Part shown: positions 34,965 through 48,384 of the stretch, piece by piece
Layout of the letters: the number at the start of each line of letters is the position of its first letter
How positions within the stretch are numbered: position 1 is the first letter of the stretch
NCBI RefSeq assembly: GCF_028372415.1
Contig: NC_092879.1
Coordinates: forward strand, 64,681,651 to 64,745,650
Direction of reading: 5' to 3'
Source: Notamacropus eugenii
Lineage: Eukaryota; Chordata; Mammalia; Diprotodontia; Macropodidae
DNA length: 64,000 nt
Position numbers and translations under genes: made by a program
Notes under the pieces: model-generated
What the model saw: only the letters and a program-made list of their open reading frames with translations
What the model was told of the DNA's origin: nothing
Databases searched by the model: none

Positions 34965-37590
34965 GTGTTCCTGGGAGGGAACAACTCAAGAATGAATCCA
35001 GAGAATTTCTGGGTATGTGAAAAAGCCTCCTGGATAAGAGTGAGCATCAGTGGTGGGGACAATTCTCTGCTAAGAATACCAAAGAACAAAAGAGGTTGAA
35101 TCTGAAGCAAAGCCCCAAACATGGAGCACACAGGCACAGTAGGGGGCCCTAACAAAGACTACAGAACAGATCCCTTCAAATCTGGCAAAAGAAGTCCTTG
35201 TGAACTTCAATATTCCCTCCATCATGACTGACAATGGGATCTCAAACAGAATCCCCTAAATCAACTGCCCAGCAAAAGGGAATGAGAAAGCAACAAGAAA
35301 ACCCATGCAGAAGTAGTCAGTGAACCAGCTACCTGGGCATTACTCATGACTCTAGAAATGATGCCACTGACTACACGTGTTGCCAAGGCATTCCTTCAGT
35401 CTAGAGGGGAAACAGGAAGTGGACCAGCAGTACCTGAAATGGAGACCCAGGTACTGAGAAAGAGAATCTTGCAAAAAAACTCATCCATGCCACTAGCCTT
35501 CACAGCATGTGGACCTTGACAACACTTTTCACAAGGTTCCCTCACATTTATTCAACAAGAGTCCACAGACTTTAGAAAGGATAATGGAGGAAAAGTACAG
35601 CCAGGACAACTGCAATGTAGAATTTAGTGTGCTCCTGGTCAAGAAAAGGGAATGGTAACCGAGATTCCACCCACAATTTAATCATACAGAGTGGGAGGAC
35701 TGATGTCTACTAGACACCGCAGAAATCTATGCACAAACTGTGTGTCCCACCATGACTCTTTTAGTGTGTACATGGAATCCAGCAGAGGAGACAGAAAGGA
35801 TGGAAACATAATCCCAGGCAAAGTGAACAGGAATCTTGAAAACAAAAGGTAAAGTTGAAAGTAATTAATCACAGGAAGATGTCTCACCTCAGGATCCAGG
35901 ACCAAACCACTAAAGTGATCCATGAACAATGACTAGAGATTAAACAGTCCCTGGGCAAGAAAAGGAAATGGACAGTCAGAATCCAGTCAGAATTTAATCA
36001 CTCACATTGGGGGGTGAGAATGGGCTGTAGCAGATACCCCAGAATTCTACCTATACACTGCCCTTGTTGGCTCTAGACAGTTCCAGTGTATATATGGAAA
36101 GCAGTAGAGGGGCCTGAATGGCCTATAATCCAGACCCAAGCAAACAGAACAGGAATCTGCAACACAAAAAGCAAAGTGAAAGGTCATGTGGCACAGCAGG
36201 GAGCACCACCAAAGGTTTCAGCACCAACACACTAAAGTGACCCATGAGCAATGACTGGAGAGTAGACAGCCCCTGGTTCAAGAGGGACCTCAGTACTAGG
36301 CCAGGATCCCCCAAATGAACTCTCTCACGAAAAAGAGAAGAATATTCAAAAACAAATACAACTCAGGAACACATGGGTTAAACAAAATGACCCCAGAGAG
36401 ACTTTGGATGGAGAGACACTGATGCTACGTCAGGGACTATAGGTGGACCACAGAGCAAGTGTTCTGCTCAACTGAACACAAGCACTGGGCCTCAATGTCC
36501 AGGAAGGGGAACACAGGAACAGAGAAAGCAGGAGGTCCTCCAAGGAGCTCCTTTGAAGGAACACAACAGAAAATGATCCAAGGTCAGTGTGATTACTGAG
36601 AAAATCCCCTGGGTGAGAGAGACCATCTGTGGAAGGGCCAATTCCCCACAAGGAATGCCATACAACAAAAGAGGAGGAATCTGAAAGCGAGCCCTCAACC
36701 TGGAGCAGGCATTCACAGCAGAGGGCCCTGCTACAGACCTCAAAATTGACTCCCTCAAATCTGTTCAAAGATCCCCTTGTGACCCTGAATGTTCACTCAG
36801 TCATGTGTGACAGTAGAAGTTGAACCAGAATCGCCTGAATCAGCTGCCCAGTTATAAAGACAGTCAGAAAACGAAAGAAGAAAGTCCGTGTAGAAGCAGT
36901 CAGTGAACCAGTCACTTGGACCTTGCCAATGACCCTACAAATGTCTCAACAGATTACACTTGGTCCCAAGGCACTCTTTCAGTCTAGAGGGAAAGCAGGA
37001 AGTGGACCAAAAGCACCTGAAATGGAGACCCAGTTAAAGAGAAAGGGAATCTCCCACAAAATGCCATCCATGCCACAGGCCTTCATAGCAGGGGCACCTA
37101 CATTACACTCTAGGCCAGATTCCCTCAACTCCATCCAACAACAATCTGCAGATCTCAGAATGCGCCATGGAGCAAAAGGAGAGCCAGAAACTTGACAAAG
37201 TCCCAGAAAAGTGTCCTCCTAGTGAGGAAAAGGGAATGGACAGCCAATATCTACCCAGAATTCAATCACTCACAGTGGAGGGACTGAGGCTGGGCTCTAG
37301 CAGACAACCCAACAATCTAACCTTCACCACCAACAGTCCTGACCAAGAGGAAGGATGGAAAAACACAGCTAGAACAAGGCCAGAATTCCCCTAAAGTGTG
37401 TTCTTGGTCAAGAAAACACAATGGAAAGCCAGAATCTATTCAGAATTCAATCACTTCCAGGTCAGGGGCGGAGGATGGGCTCTGGGAGAAAGCCCAAAAA
37501 TCTATCCACAGATTCCCTCTCTGCCTGGGACAGCTAGAGTGTGTACATGCAAAGCAGCTGAGGGGCTTGACTGGCCTGATATCCAGACAT
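34965..37590 (+). repeat. 1.6-kb tandem units, first cluster
   Basis: At least one and a half copies of a T-poor unit of about 1.6 kb. Landmarks in order: 'atgactgacaatgggatctc' (35223, 36800), 'cagtctagaggg' with 'caggaagtggacc' (35397, 36978), 'gaattcaatcactcacagtg', 'catggaaagcagtagagggg', 'caatgactggagagtagaca' (36250), 'gagagactttggat' (36396). A sub-duplication of about 190 bases around the 'attcaatcac' landmark lies at 37210-37470. No protein or RNA gene is recognisable. Confidence 0.8.
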
Positions 37591-37594
37591 AGGC

Positions 37595-38640
37595 CTGGAG
37601 AGACAGACAGACAGAGAGACAGAGACAGAGAGACACACACACAGAGAGAGGTAGAGCCCCACCAAGACCTCACCACAGCAACAGAACGCAACAGAGTATG
37701 TGACTGAGCTTTGTGGGGGAGGGGTGCAATGGAATATCCCGTGGATTCCAGAAGAACCCCAACCCAGGTGCCCTGTAGTCACAGCCACGGTGGAGGTGAG
37801 GCAGGGATAGAAGGTCTCCCGGGTCCATAGGGAGCAAGAAGGGCAGGGCCTCTCGCAAGCAATCCATAGGGGCAAGGAGGTGGCCTGAACCAGCAAAGAG
37901 GGAATCTCTAGAGCATTCAGAGCTCGGTAAACAAAAACCTGGGCCACACTAGGGAGAGACAAGAAGGGGAGCCTGTAGAACAAAGGGCCAATGGAGAGGC
38001 AGAGGGGAACACAGGGTGGGAAATGGATGGAACTGAGTTGGTCTCAGGGAGAGCCACAGGCCTCAGACCTAGTCAAGAACACATCACAACCCTAGGGGCT
38101 ACTGAGGGCATGCCAAAGAACCTGGTGGGAGGGGGCTTTCGAAAATGAAAGAGGTCATCTGGAACCTCAAAGGACCACGGGGAAGGGGGGCTGCTGGCCA
38201 AGAGGTTAGCCTGGCCAGAGGTTACCCTCCATCACCAGTGATTCAGCTCTGCTAATCTTCAAAAATGACTTTTAAATTTTGGGGGAAAATTTTTACTACA
38301 AATTGCTGAAAGAAAAGAGAAAAAAAATGACTCAAAGGTGTGCTTCATGGGGGAGGGAAATCCTGAAATGCCCTATGGAAACAACATAAAAGCCATAGGA
38401 TCACAGGGATGGAGCTGGGAAGAGAAGCACAGACCATTCAAGTCAACAGAGGGGGAAACAGAGGCACAGAGGTTAGATGACTGGCCCAGGGTGACACAGA
38501 TACCAAGGGAGTCTCAATTCAAACCCAGGTCCCCTGACTCCCCAAGTCCAGCTTTTTATCTACTGCATGATACTCCCTCTGATGATACATAATGATTTTA
38601 ATAAAACAATCTTTTCCGTAGGAGTTTTATGCAATAACTT
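37595..38640 (+). repeat. 1-kb block, copy A
   Basis: It opens with a GACA-rich stretch (37600-37650) followed by sequence shared with 48385-49403 and 53340-54350: 'cagccacggtggaggtgagg', 'gtagaacaaagggccaatgg', 'gaggtcatctggaacctc', 'tttactacaaattgctgaaa'. It carries a MON1-type CORE-SINE at 38388-38580. Copies A and B are nearly identical; C is more diverged. Confidence 0.85.
38388..38580 (+). mobile_element. MON1-type CORE-SINE inside block A
   Basis: 'cataggatcacagggatgga', 'gaggcacagaggttagatga' and 'caaacccaggtcccctgact' mark the SINE. The same insertion sits at 49250-49403 (cut short) and 54080-54285, so it predates the block duplications. Confidence 0.85.
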
Positions 38641-38796
38641 TTAAACTATTTTTTTTGTTTTGCTGAGGCCTGCCAGATTCCATTGAGAAAAACCTGAAAG
38701 ATGGATCAGAATCTTCAAAGTTTCTTTGGATGGGATGGAAGCTGAGTTCCAGGCAAGGGACTCAGAGAGCCATGAGTAAGAGGAGGTGATTACTGG

Positions 38797-39662
38797 ATTT
38801 TCAAAATCCTTTTTGAGCTCTTCCATGGCCTGAGCCCATTGAGTGGGCTGGGATACAGAAGCCTTGACTTCTGTGTCTTTCCCTGATGGTAAGCATTGTT
38901 CTTCCTCATCAGAAAGGAAGGGAGGAAATGCCTGTTCACCAAGAAAGTAACCTTTTATAGTCTTATTTCTTTTCCCTTTTCTGGGCATTTTCCCAGCCAG
39001 TGACTTGACTTCTGAATAGTCTCTTCACACCTACTTCACCTCCGGATCCTCCCAGCCAGCGCTTGGGGTCTGAGATTCAAATGCTGCTTCCCAGCCTCAG
39101 GGCTTTGGGTGGGGGCAGGGTTGCTAGTCAGTGTGAGATTAAGTTCAGGTGCTCAGGTGGGGGCAGGGCTGCCTCATGGGCTCAGATCCCTCAGGGGGTT
39201 TATGCAGAGACCTTCAACAATAGATCCAGGCTCCTGCCTGCTTGGGGAGCCCTGGTCTGCTCCCGCCTACGCTGCTGCCTCCTGAAGGTGCCTGAGTTAT
39301 GGGGGCATCCCACTCCCCTCTCGACCCACCAAAGAGACCCTCTCACCGACCCCCATCACCTGTGGGTGGAGGGACCGCCTGGCCTCTGGAGATTCCGTCC
39401 CCAAAGCCTGCTCATATCTTCTCCTCTCAGTGCTGTGCGGCCATGACAGGGCTGGGCTGGGCTCCACGTCTGCAGCATGACGGACCTTTTGCGAGAGGTT
39501 TGCAGGGCTCTCTGGAACAGAAATCTCCTCTGCTCCACCGTTCTGTGGCCTCTGCTGCTCCAGAATTCACCGGGAGTTCTTTTTTACAGATGTTTTATGG
39601 GCTGTGGGTTCATAGCTAGTGTATATGTGTCTTTCTACTCCCCCATCTTGGCTCTGCCCCCC
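38797..39662 (-). mobile_element. HAL1/L1 insertion, 5' complete, 3' truncated, with TSD
   Basis: On the minus strand it runs from the 5' head ('gcagagccaagatggggg') through the 5' UTR to ORF1 (ATG at about 38988) and stops after the codons for about 64 residues (QAMEELKKDFEN). It has no poly(A) tail. It is flanked by 16-bp direct repeats differing at one base: 'aggaggtgattactgg' (38781-38796) and 'aggaggtgattattgg' (39663-39678). The paralogous block at about 54469-54491 carries a single copy of the target with no insertion. Confidence 0.9.
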
Positions 39663-39678
39663 AGGAGGTGATTATTGG

Positions 39679-42160
39679 AGAGGGAGGGTCTAATTGAGTC
39701 AGATTCCTGTGTCAGGGCTGGAAGTGGGGGAAATATTGGGAAAGGAATTCCACAAGTGCTGGCACCTGGGCCAGAAAGGCTCTCCTGGGTGGACCCAAAC
39801 CTTGAAGGGAGAAGGAAGCTTTCTGTAAAGATAGGTCTAAGCTAAAGGGCAGGCACAGGGTGGAAGGAAGAACAAAGAACTGCCCAGGAAGACAGAAGGG
39901 CAGAATCGCTGAAGGAAAATCGTGGTGCTCTAAGCTGGAAAGATCATATAATGGCAGGTTGCAGAGGGGACAAAAGACGAAGCTGAGCATTTGTATCCTG
40001 TGCTACAGGCTCCAGGGAGACACCCCAGAAATCTCTCCCCAGATGGACAGTCAGCCCAGGACAGATCCAGTGTATCCATGGAAAGCAGCAGAGGGACCTG
40101 AATTGCCTGAAATCCAGCTCCAGGCAAAGAGAAGAGGAATCTGCAACACACAGATCTGAGGGAAGTCAAGCTTCACATCAGGGGCTCCCACCCTAGGGTC
40201 CAGCACCAGCCCACTAATGTGAACTGGGAACAATACCTGCGGAGGAGACAGCCACTGGTGCAAGAGGGTCCCGAGTACTTGGCCAGAATTCCCCAAGTAA
40301 ACTCCTCAGCAAAAAGTACAAGAATGTTCCAAAAAAAGTCCAATCCAGGAAAAAAAGCATAGGCCCAGGGAGATTTTGGACCCAGGGACACTAGTTCTAT
40401 GTCATGGCTTGTAGGTAGACCAAAGAGGAAGCGTTCTGCTCAACTAAACACAAGCAAAGGCCTGATTGCCTTGGTAATCTCACTATGCCCAGTAATGGGT
40501 ACCCAGGGACGATCCAAAGGGCCAGCAGCCACAGCAGGAGGTCATCCAAGGGGCTCTGGTAAGGGAACCCCACAGAAATTGATCTGAGGACATTGTGATT
40601 ACTCAGAAAAGTCACCTGGGTTACAGGGGGCATCTGTGGCATGGCCAGTTCGCTGATGAGTATGCCATAGAACAAAAGGGGATGAGTCTGAAACAAATAA
40701 CTCTACTTCCAGCATGGACCACTCCATGCACTGCAGAACAGATCCCATCAAAACAATGACAAGATGTATTTGTGACCTTCAACATCCCCTCAGTTGTTTC
40801 TGACAAGATGATCTCCATCAGAATCCCCTAAATCTGCTGCCCAGCTAAAGAGAGTCAGCAGCAGAACAAGAAAGCCCATGCAGAAGCAGTTACTGAACCA
40901 ACTTCTTGGGATTTAGAAGGGAGCCTAGAAATGTCTGCACTGACTACACTTGGTCCCAAGGCAATCCCTCAGCCTTGAAGGAAAGCAGGAAGTGGACCAC
41001 AAGTGGCAAAAATGCAAACCCAGGGAAAGAGAAAGGGAATCTTCCACTAAATCTTATTCAAAACACAAGCCTTCGTCCTAGGGGGGCCAACATTGCTCCC
41101 TGGGCCCCATTCCCTCACATACATCCATCAAAAGCGTGAAAAACTTAGAAAGTCCAATGGAGGAAAGACACAGCCAGGACTAGGCAAAACTGCACCCAAA
41201 GGGTGCCCCTGGTCAAGGACAGGAATAGAGAACCCAAAACCACGCTGAGTTCAATCCTTCACAGAAGGGTGCCTATGGGTGAACTCAGGAGAAGACAGCA
41301 GAAATTTATCCATAGACTGCATATCTTCCAAGGACAAGTGCACAGTGTATATAGAAAGGAGCAGAGGCATCAGAAGGGGCTGAAGTCTAGCCTCAGGCAG
41401 AGAACAGAGGAAATTTCACTACAATCCCATGAACGTGCCAGGACCTCACACAGTGGGACCAACCTTTGCACTCTGGCCAAGAGTCCTTAAAGGGGATCCA
41501 CCAACAGTTTTCAGCTCTGAGAAAGCACAGTAGTGGAGAAGCACACCTAGAACTTGTCCAGAATTCCCCCAAAGTGTGCCCCTGCTCAAGAAAAGAGAAT
41601 GCACACCCAGAGTCCACCCTGAATTCAGCCCCTCACAGAGGGAGCTGAGGATGGGCTGTAGCAGACACTCCAGAAATGTATCCACAGACTGCCTATTGGC
41701 CCAAGAGGCTTCCAGTGTAACTGTGGAAATGACCAGAGTATGTAAAATGGTCTGAAATCGAGACCCAGGAAAGAGAAGAGGAATCTGCACAAAAAACGCA
41801 GAACTCAGGAATCATTCACAGCATTGGGTCCCAAATGAGGTGCCAGTAGCAACCCACTGAAATGATCCATGAACTCGGGAGCAGATAACCACTTTGCCAA
41901 GAGGGATCCCAGGAACTAGGCCACAATCCCCCAAATGAACTCCTCAGGGAAAGAAGAGAAGAATGTGCAAGAAAGAAATTTAACCAGGGAACAATTTACA
42001 AGAAATAGGTCCAGAGAGATTTTGGATGCAGGGACCCTTGTCCCATGCCTCTGCCTAGAGAGGGACTGCACAAGCAATGAGCTTCAGTGTCCTGAAATGG
42101 AAAATGCAGGAACCATCCAAGGTGCCAGCAACCATAGGAGCTGGTGCTCCAAGAGACTCT
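39679..42160 (+). repeat. Block extension and 1.6-kb units, second cluster
   Basis: 39679-40020 continues the block sequence and is paralogous to 54490-54830 ('ctgaaggaaaatcgtggt', 'tgtatcctgtgctacaggct'). 40020-42160 contains 1.6-kb-unit landmarks: 'catggaaagcagcagaggga' (40076), 'gagagattttggac' (40368), 'gaaagcaggaagtggaccac' (40980), two 'cagtgtatatag/cagtgtaactg' stretches (41345, 41711) and 'gagagattttggatgcaggg' (42016). Confidence 0.78.
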
Positions 42161-42165
42161 GGTGA

Positions 42166-45100
42166 GGGACAGATGGGTACACAAAGATAGACAGATGGGG
42201 ACACACATGCAGATGGGGCACATGGACAGATTGTAGACACACGGACAGACAGATTGGGACTTTCAGACAGAATGGGACACAGGGAGAGTCAGCTTGCAAA
42301 ACACAGACAGATGGAGACACACAGACACACAAAGGGGGATATACAGATAGACAGCTGGGGGGAAACAGGCAGATGAGTTCACACAGACAGATAACAGATG
42401 CATAGAGCAATGAGTGTCTAAAGACATGGGGACACAGGGACAGTTAGGAGAACCACGGGCAGATGGGGATACACAGACAGACAGCTGGGGACACACGGAC
42501 AGACTGTTGGGGAAACACAGATAGATGGGGACACATGAAGACATAGAAGACACACGGATAGATGGGGATTACCAGAGAGATGGGGACACACGGACAGAGA
42601 GATGGGGACACACAGACAGACAGCTAGGGACACAGAGATGGGGACACACAGACCCATAGAAGGAATTCGGACAGATGGGAACACACAGAGAGAAGGAGTC
42701 ACAGGCAGCCAGATAGGGACACACGTGCAGATGGGGCACATGGACAGACTGTAGACACACGGGCAGACAGATGGGCACTTACAGACAGAAGGGGACACAT
42801 GGATAGTCACATTGCAAAACCCAGACAGATGGGGAAACACAGACGGACAAACGGGAATACACAGACAGACAAATGGGGACACACGGACAGACAGCTGGGT
42901 CAAACAGGCAGATGAGGGCACATAGACAGATAGGAGACACATGGAGGGAGGAGGACACAGAGATACGGGGACACATGGACAGTTAGGAGAACCACGGACA
43001 GGAGGGTCACACAGTCAGATGAGGTCACACAGACAAACAACTGGGGATACATGGACTGGAAAAATGCGGGCACATGAACAGACAGCTGGCGACAAAATTG
43101 GCAGATGGGGACACACGGACAGAGAGATGGGGACACACAGACAGACAATTAGGGACACAGAGATTTGGTCACACGGACCTATAGGAGACACACATGCAGA
43201 TGGGGACACATGGACAGATTACAGACACACGGTCAGAGAGATGGGGACTTACAGACAGAACGGGACACGTGGAGAGTGAGATTGAAAAACCCAGACAGAT
43301 GGAGACACGCAGATATACAAACGGGGATATAAGGACAGACAGCTGGGGAAAACAGGCAGATGAGGACATATAGATAGATAAGAGACGCATAGAAGACTAC
43401 GGATAGATGAGGGCACAGACAGATGGGGTCACGCAGACATACAACTGGGGATACACGGCCCGAAAAAATGGGGGCACATGGACAGACAGCTTGCGATAAA
43501 CAGACAGATTGGGACTACCGGACGGCTAGGGACACACAGACACATGGGAACACACGGACAGAGAGACGGGGACACACAGACAGACAGCAAGGGACACAGA
43601 GTGGTGGGGTCACACGGACGTACACCAGACACACAGACAGATGGGGACACACAGAGAGAAGGAGTAACAGACAGACAGATGGTGACACACGTGCACATGG
43701 AGACACATGGACAAATTGTAGACGCACGGACAGACAGATGGGGACTTACAGACAGAAAAGAACTGTCTGACACGCAGAGTCAGATTGCAAAATCCGGACA
43801 GATGGAGACACACAGACATACAAACGGAGATGTAGGGACAGACAACTGGGGACAAACAGGCAGATGAGGATGCACAGAGAGATAAGAGACGCACTGAGCA
43901 ATGAGGGCACAGAAGTACAGAGACACAGGGACAGTTATTAGAACCACAGACAGATGGGGACACAGAGACAGACACATGGGGACACACGGACAGACAGGTG
44001 GGAAAACACAGATAGATGGGGACACATGGACACATAGGAGACACACGGACGGATGAGGACTACTGGACAGATGGGGACATACGGACAGATGGGGACACAC
44101 AGACAGACAGATGGGGACACATGGACAGATATGGGACACACAGACAGCTGGAGAAACACGGACAAACGAAGACGGATATATAGACAGAGAGGGTACAAAC
44201 GGACAGATGGGAAACACACGGAGAGATGGCGATACACAGAGAGAGGGGAACACACACAGGCACATGGGGACACAATGACAGACAGATGGGGAGCCATGGA
44301 CAGACAGATTGGGAAACAGACAGATGGGGTTACACAGACATACAAGTGGGGATACATGGACCGAAAAGATGGGGGCACATGGACAGACAGCTTGCGATAA
44401 ACAGACAGATTGGGACTACCGGACGGCTAGGGACACACGGACAGATGGGGAAACACGGAGAGAGAGATGGGGACACGCAGAGAGAAGGAGTCACAGACAG
44501 ACAGCTGGGGACACATGTGCAGGTGAGGACACATGGACAGAATGTAGACACACGGACTGACAGATGGGGACACACTGATAGACAGGTGGGGAAACACAGA
44601 TAGAAGGGGACACATGGAGACATAGGAGACACACGGATGGATGGGGAAACACGGAGAGAGAGATGGGGACACACAGACAGACAGCTAGGGACACAGAGTG
44701 GTGGGGTCAAACAGACCTATAGGAGACACAGGGACAGATGGGGACACACAGACAGAAGGAGCCACAGAGACAGATGGGGACACACGGACAGATGGGGGCA
44801 CATGGACAGATTGTAGACACACGGACTGACAGACGGGGACTTACAGACAGAACAGGACACAAGGAGAGTCAGATTGCAAAATCCAGACAGATGGAGAAAG
44901 ACAGACAGACAAATAGGGATACACAGACAGACAACTGGGGACAAACAGGCACATGAGGACCCATGCAAAGATAGGAGACACACGGAGCGATATGAACACA
45001 GAGACGTGGGGACACACAAACAGTTAGGAGAACCAGGGACAGGTGGGGACACATGGACAAACAGTGGGACACACAGACAGGGGACACACAGAGAGATGGA

Positions 45101-46055
45101 GAAACACGAACTGAGACATAGGGACACAAGGACAGGTAGGGAAACATGGACCGATGGATGTGGGACACACAGACAGAGCAGACACAAGGCCATTACCGAG
45201 ACATATGGGGAAACACAGACATATGTGAGCACGCACACTGAACAGGGCACACAGACAGACTGAAGGGGAGAGAAGGGAAGATGGGAACACAAGGACAGAG
45301 ATGGGGACACAAGAACTGACAGGTGGGGATGCAAGGACAGGTAGAAGACACACAGGAAGATGGGGACACACAGACCGATGGGGACACATGGACAAACACA
45401 TGGGGACACATGGACAGAGAGATGGGGAAACATGGACAGATGGGGAATACATGGAGTGATGGCGACACATGGACAGACAGGTGAGCATACACGGAAACAG
45501 AAGGGGACGCATAGGCAGATAGAAGACACACAGGCAGATGGAGACACACACACCCATGGGGACACATGGACAAATACAAGGGGACACACGGACAGATGGG
45601 GAAACACAGACAGACACCTGCGGGCACACAGATAGATAATGGGGACACAAGGACAGATTTGGGACAGAGAGACAGCTGGGGAAACACAGACTGATGGGGA
45701 CACAAGGAGACGTAGGAGACACTCGGACAGATGAGGACTACCAGACAGATGGGGATACACAGGCAGATGGGGACACACAGACAGATGGGGGCACACTGAC
45801 AGACAGGTGGGGAAATGCAGACAGCTAGGGACACACGCAGAGATATGAGACACATGGACAGACAGATGGGGACACACAGACAGACATATTGGGACAAAAA
45901 AACATACACCTGTGACAGGCAGATGTGGACACACAACTGATGAGGGCACACGGACATGCAAATGGGATCGCAGAGACACATGACGACACACGAACGCACA
46001 AATGGGGAAATACAGACAGACCGGGACACATGGAGAGAAAGATATGAACACACAA
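42166..46055 (+). repeat. GACA-type minisatellite array 2 (3.9 kb)
   Basis: This is the longest array. Units of about 18-24 bases based on 'ggggacacacggacagacag' are arranged in larger sub-repeats; for example, the run with 'cttgcgataaacagacagat' recurs at 43490 and 44390. Its left border 'ggtgagggac' (42161) and its right border 'ggtgagggaac' (46073) are the same unit sequence, so the array expanded at one site within the 1.6-kb unit. Long minus-strand frames (such as 44717-46108) come from the absence of stop triplets in the unit. Confidence 0.95.
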
Positions 46056-46057
46056 AG

Positions 46058-48384
46058 CTGCCAAGAGGTGATGGTGAGGGAACCCCTCAGAAATGGATCT
46101 GGGGACATTCTGGGTACTGGGAAAAGCCTCCTGGATGAGGAGGTGCATCACTGGTGGGGCCAATTCCCTGCTAAGTGTGCCATAGAACAAGACAGGATGA
46201 TTCTGAAGCAAAGTCCCCAACTTGGAGCACGCAGACACAGCAGGGGGTCTTTCCAAGGACAACGGAAGAGATCCCCTCAAATCTGTCCAAAGAAGTGCTT
46301 GTAACCTTCAATATTCCTGCAGTCATGACTGACAATAGGATCTCAGACACAGTCCAGTAAATCAGCTGCCCAGCGAAAGACAGTCAGAAAGACTAAAGAA
46401 AGCCCATGCAGAAGCAGTCAGTGAACCAGCTACCTGGGCATTACTCACGCCCCTGGAAATGACACCACTGACAACACGTGTTCCCGAGGCATTCCTTCAG
46501 TCTAGAGGGAAAACAGGAAGTGGACCAGCAGCACCTGAAATGGAGACCCAGGGAAACAGAGTGAGAATATTCCAAATATCTCATCCAAGCCACCAGCCTT
46601 CACAGCATGGGGACCTAGGCAACTCTTTTGACAAGATTCCCTCACATCCATTTAGAAACAGTCCCCAAACATTAGAAAGTATTATGGAGGAAAAGTGTAC
46701 ACAGGACCTTCCCAATGTACCCGTCAAGTCTGTCCTTGGTCAGGAAAAGGGAAGGGGCAGCCAGTATCCATCCAGAATTCAATCACTAACAGTGGGGATG
46801 GGGGTGAGGATGGCCTGAAGCAGACACCCAAGAAATCTATCCACAGACAGCCTGTGGGCTCTGGACAGTTCCAGTGTATATATGGAAAGTAGTAGAGAGG
46901 CCTGAATGTCCTATAATCCAGACCCAAGCAAACTGAAGAGGAATTTGCAAAAAGCAAAGTGGAAGGTCATGTGTCACAGCAGGGAGCACCACCAAAGGTT
47001 CCAGCACCAACACACTAAAGTGATCCATGAGCAATGACTGGAGAGTAGACAGCCCCTGGTTCAAGAGGGACCTCAGTACTAGGCCAAGATCCCCCAAATG
47101 AACTCTCTCACGAAAAAGAGAAGAATATTAAAAAATAAATACAACTCAGGAACTCATGGGTTAAACAAAATGAGCCCAGAGAGCCTTTGGATGCAGGGAC
47201 ACTGGTGGTACATCAGGGCCTATAGGTGGACCAGAGAGCAAGTGTTTGGCTCAACTGAACACAAGCACTGGGCCTCAATGTCCAGGAAGGGGAACACAGG
47301 AACAGAGAAAGCAGGAGGTCCTCCAAGGAGCTCCTTTGAAGGAACACAACAGAAAATGATCCAAGGTCAGTGTGATTACTGAGAAAATCCCCTGGGTGAG
47401 AGAGACCATCTGTGGAAGGGCCAATTCCCCACAAGGAATGCCATACAACAAAAGAGGAGGAATCTGAAAGGAAGCCCTCAACCTGGAGCAGGCATTCACA
47501 GCAGAGGGCCCTTCCACAGACCTCAGAACTGTCCCCCTCAAACCTGTTCAAAGATCCCCTTGTGACCCTGAATGCTTGCTCAGTCATGACTGACAGTGGA
47601 AGTTCAACCAGAATCGCTTGAATCAGCTGCCCAGTTACAAAAACCGTCAGAATACAAAACAAGAAAGTCCATGCAGTAGCAGTCAGTGAACCAGCCACTT
47701 GCACCTTATGACCCTACAGATGTCTCCACAGATTACATTTGGTTCCAAGGCACTCCTTCGGTCTAGAGGGAAAGCAGGAAGTGGATCAGAAGCACCTGAA
47801 ATGGAAACCCAGTTAAAGAGAAAGGAAATCTCCCACAAAATGCCATCCATGCCACAGGCCTTCATAGCAGGGGCACCTACATTACACTGTAGGCCAGATT
47901 CCCTCACCTCCATCCAACAACAATCTGCAGATCTCAGAATGTGCCACGGAGCAAAAGCAGAGCCAGAAACTTGCCAAAGTCCCAGAAAAGTGTCCGCCTG
48001 GTGAGGAAAAGTGAATGGACAGCCAATATCCACCCAGAATTCAATTACTCACAGTGGGGGGGACTGAGGCTGGGCTCTAGCAGACATCCCAGAAGTCTAA
48101 CCTTCATCCACCAACAGTCTTGCAGACCTGACCAAGGGGAAGGGTGGAAAAGCAGAATTAGAACTAGGCCAGAATTCCCCTAAAGTGTGTTCCTGGTCAA
48201 GAAAACACAGTGGAAAGCCAGAATCTACCCAGAATTCAATCAGTCCCAGGTCAAGGGCTTAGGATGGGCTGTGGGAGACAGCCCAAAAATCTATCCACAG
48301 ACTCCCTGTCTGCCTGGGACAGCTCCAGTGTGGACATGGAAAGCAGCTGAGGGGTCTGAATGGCCTGATATCCAGACATAGGCA
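46058..48384 (+). repeat. 1.6-kb tandem units, third cluster
   Basis: This is paralogous to 34965-37590 with an offset of about 10.8 kb. The stretch 47230-48000 matches 36440-37200 at roughly 95% by eye, including 'ctccaaggagctcctttgaa' (36538 and 47325). It contains the same 190-base sub-duplication (48000-48290). Confidence 0.85.

Noticed and set aside
34400-35155. Minus-strand frame with a repeated 'LLFYGI..EL' pattern also open near 36.5, 40.5, 46.1, 47.3 and 55.4 kb
   Set aside because: This looked like a conserved exon family, but the plus strand is T-poor, so minus-strand stops are rare. Other frames of the same units are also open, starts are often non-ATG, and frames shift between copies.
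37534-37983. Minus-strand frames of 130-190 codons in blocks A, B and C
   Set aside because: The translations diverge by frame shifts between copies and end in microsatellite-derived Leu/Ser/Val/Cys runs. No domain is visible.
42166-46055. Possible CRISPR array
   Set aside because: Units are contiguous and irregular, with no unique spacers of fixed length, and the context is a vertebrate genome. It is a minisatellite.
44717-46108. Open frame of 463 codons on the minus strand (Cys/Pro/Val/Ser-rich)
   Set aside because: It lies in the GACA minisatellite. The unit contains no stop triplet in any minus-strand frame, so all three frames stay open together. There is no ATG-led conserved protein.
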